DNA of 64,000 nt from Gammaproteobacteria bacterium. GTDB taxonomy: Bacteria; Pseudomonadota; Gammaproteobacteria; S012-40. The stretch covers positions 47,352-111,351 of the forward strand of contig JAOUMY010000014.1 in the NCBI GenBank assembly GCA_029881255.1, given 5' to 3'. The position numbers were made by a program, and so were the translations under genes. Positions within the stretch are counted from its first letter, which is position 1, and each line of letters starts with the position of its first letter. Below the pieces are notes generated by a model that worked only from the letters and a program-made list of their open reading frames with translations, did no database searches and was not told the DNA's origin. Below are positions 63,876 to 64,000 of this stretch, piece after piece.

Positions 63876-64000
63876 TAAGCTTCCCCATTAGGTTGACAGT
63901 CCTAAAGTAGAGAGTTCGTATTTTTTCAACACCTCAACAGGTGTCATTCCTTGAAGAGAATCGTGATCGCGTTCCTCGTTGTATTCCAACATCCAGGCCC
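63872..64000 (-). mobile_element. End of an IS3-family insertion sequence
   Basis: The end of an element that runs out of the window. It contains the transposase 3' end and a terminal GGGGAAGCTTACGG-like sequence (63872-63886). It interrupts the IS256 transposase frame, so it arrived later. The exact inverted repeat cannot be set without the other end. Confidence 0.7.
63888..64000 (-). CDS. IS3-family transposase OrfB, C-terminus (partial)
   Basis: The last 37 residues are visible: WMLEYNEERDHDSLQGMTPV, then EVLKKYELSTLGLST and stop. YNEERPHxSLxGxTPxE is the typical integrase-core end of IS3-family OrfB. The rest lies to the right of the window. Confidence 0.85.
   Translation of the reverse strand, partial: AWMLEYNEERDHDSLQGMTPVEVLKKYELSTLGLST

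Noticed and set aside
1..64000. tRNA, rRNA, tmRNA or CRISPR features
   Set aside because: No cloverleaf, rRNA signature, tmRNA near smpB, or regularly spaced direct repeats other than the attC sites and hip operators were found by reading.

Overview
The window is chromosomal DNA of a gammaproteobacterium that I cannot name to genus. The evidence is gene content and order: ihfB-lapA-lapB-pyrF, lepA-lepB-rnc-era-recO, fabA-fabB, guaB-guaA, pdxJ-acpS, the rnm-yciO-M50-trpS-scpA-scpB-rluB block, smpB divergent from ratA-ratB, CheV and PtsP. Base composition looks close to balanced in the core and visibly more AT-rich to the right of about 54 kb. I see no rRNA, tRNA, tmRNA or CRISPR array.

Layout. 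1-3 kb: nucleoid protein, LPS-assembly regulators, pyrF and a ComEA-like protein. 3.1-10 kb: an envelope polysaccharide block made of a glycine-rich outer-membrane protein with three internal repeats, a 939-residue Wza-type SLBB exporter, a Wzz-type chain-length protein and ManC. 10-15 kb: lepA, lepB, rnc, era, recO. 15-24 kb: a large glycine-rich secreted protein, dusA, a Tat-exported VanY-like peptidase, a ferritin-like protein, recJ and fabB-fabA. 24-32 kb: a PAS histidine kinase, ptsP, rppH, a HAD phosphatase, an M23 peptidase and xseA. 32-48.7 kb: purine genes, tadA, yceH, a metallo-beta-lactamase-fold protein, mtgA, cheV, a GcvR-like regulator, pdxJ-acpS and the yciO-to-rluB block. 48.8-49.9 kb: three overlapping genes for related small lipoproteins. 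50-54 kb: smpB, a sodium-coupled transporter, ratA-ratB and a cytochrome c'/cytochrome b pair.

Accessory region, 52.7-64 kb. A hipBA toxin-antitoxin module has an unusual antitoxin that carries two HipB-type domains in one chain. Three copies of an asymmetric operator spaced about 50 bp lie in front of it. A second, decayed cluster of three such sites, also at 50-bp spacing, lies 1.4 kb away on the far side of the cytochrome genes. A headless HTH-regulator fragment follows hipA. Next comes a complete chromosomal integron. The leftward integrase intI keeps the integrase-specific insert and has a perfect LexA box just upstream. A strong rightward promoter (candidate Pc) sits between intI and the cassettes. 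Seven closely related attC sites (58.5-61.45 kb) delimit the cassettes. Five consecutive cassettes encode small exported proteins that look like divergent members of one beta-rich family. The sixth encodes a PEP-CTERM-like protein whose stop codon lies inside its attC crossover site, and the seventh holds a 49-residue exported peptide. The array is followed by a secreted alpha/beta-hydrolase with no visible attC, and the window ends in an IS3-family element inserted into an IS256-family transposase remnant.

The most novel signals are the SOS-controlled integron carrying an array of related secreted proteins and the single-chain HipB with duplicated operator arrays. Also worth attention are the lipoprotein triplet, the three-repeat outer-membrane protein beside the exporter, and a 95-bp perfect hairpin element in front of guaA.
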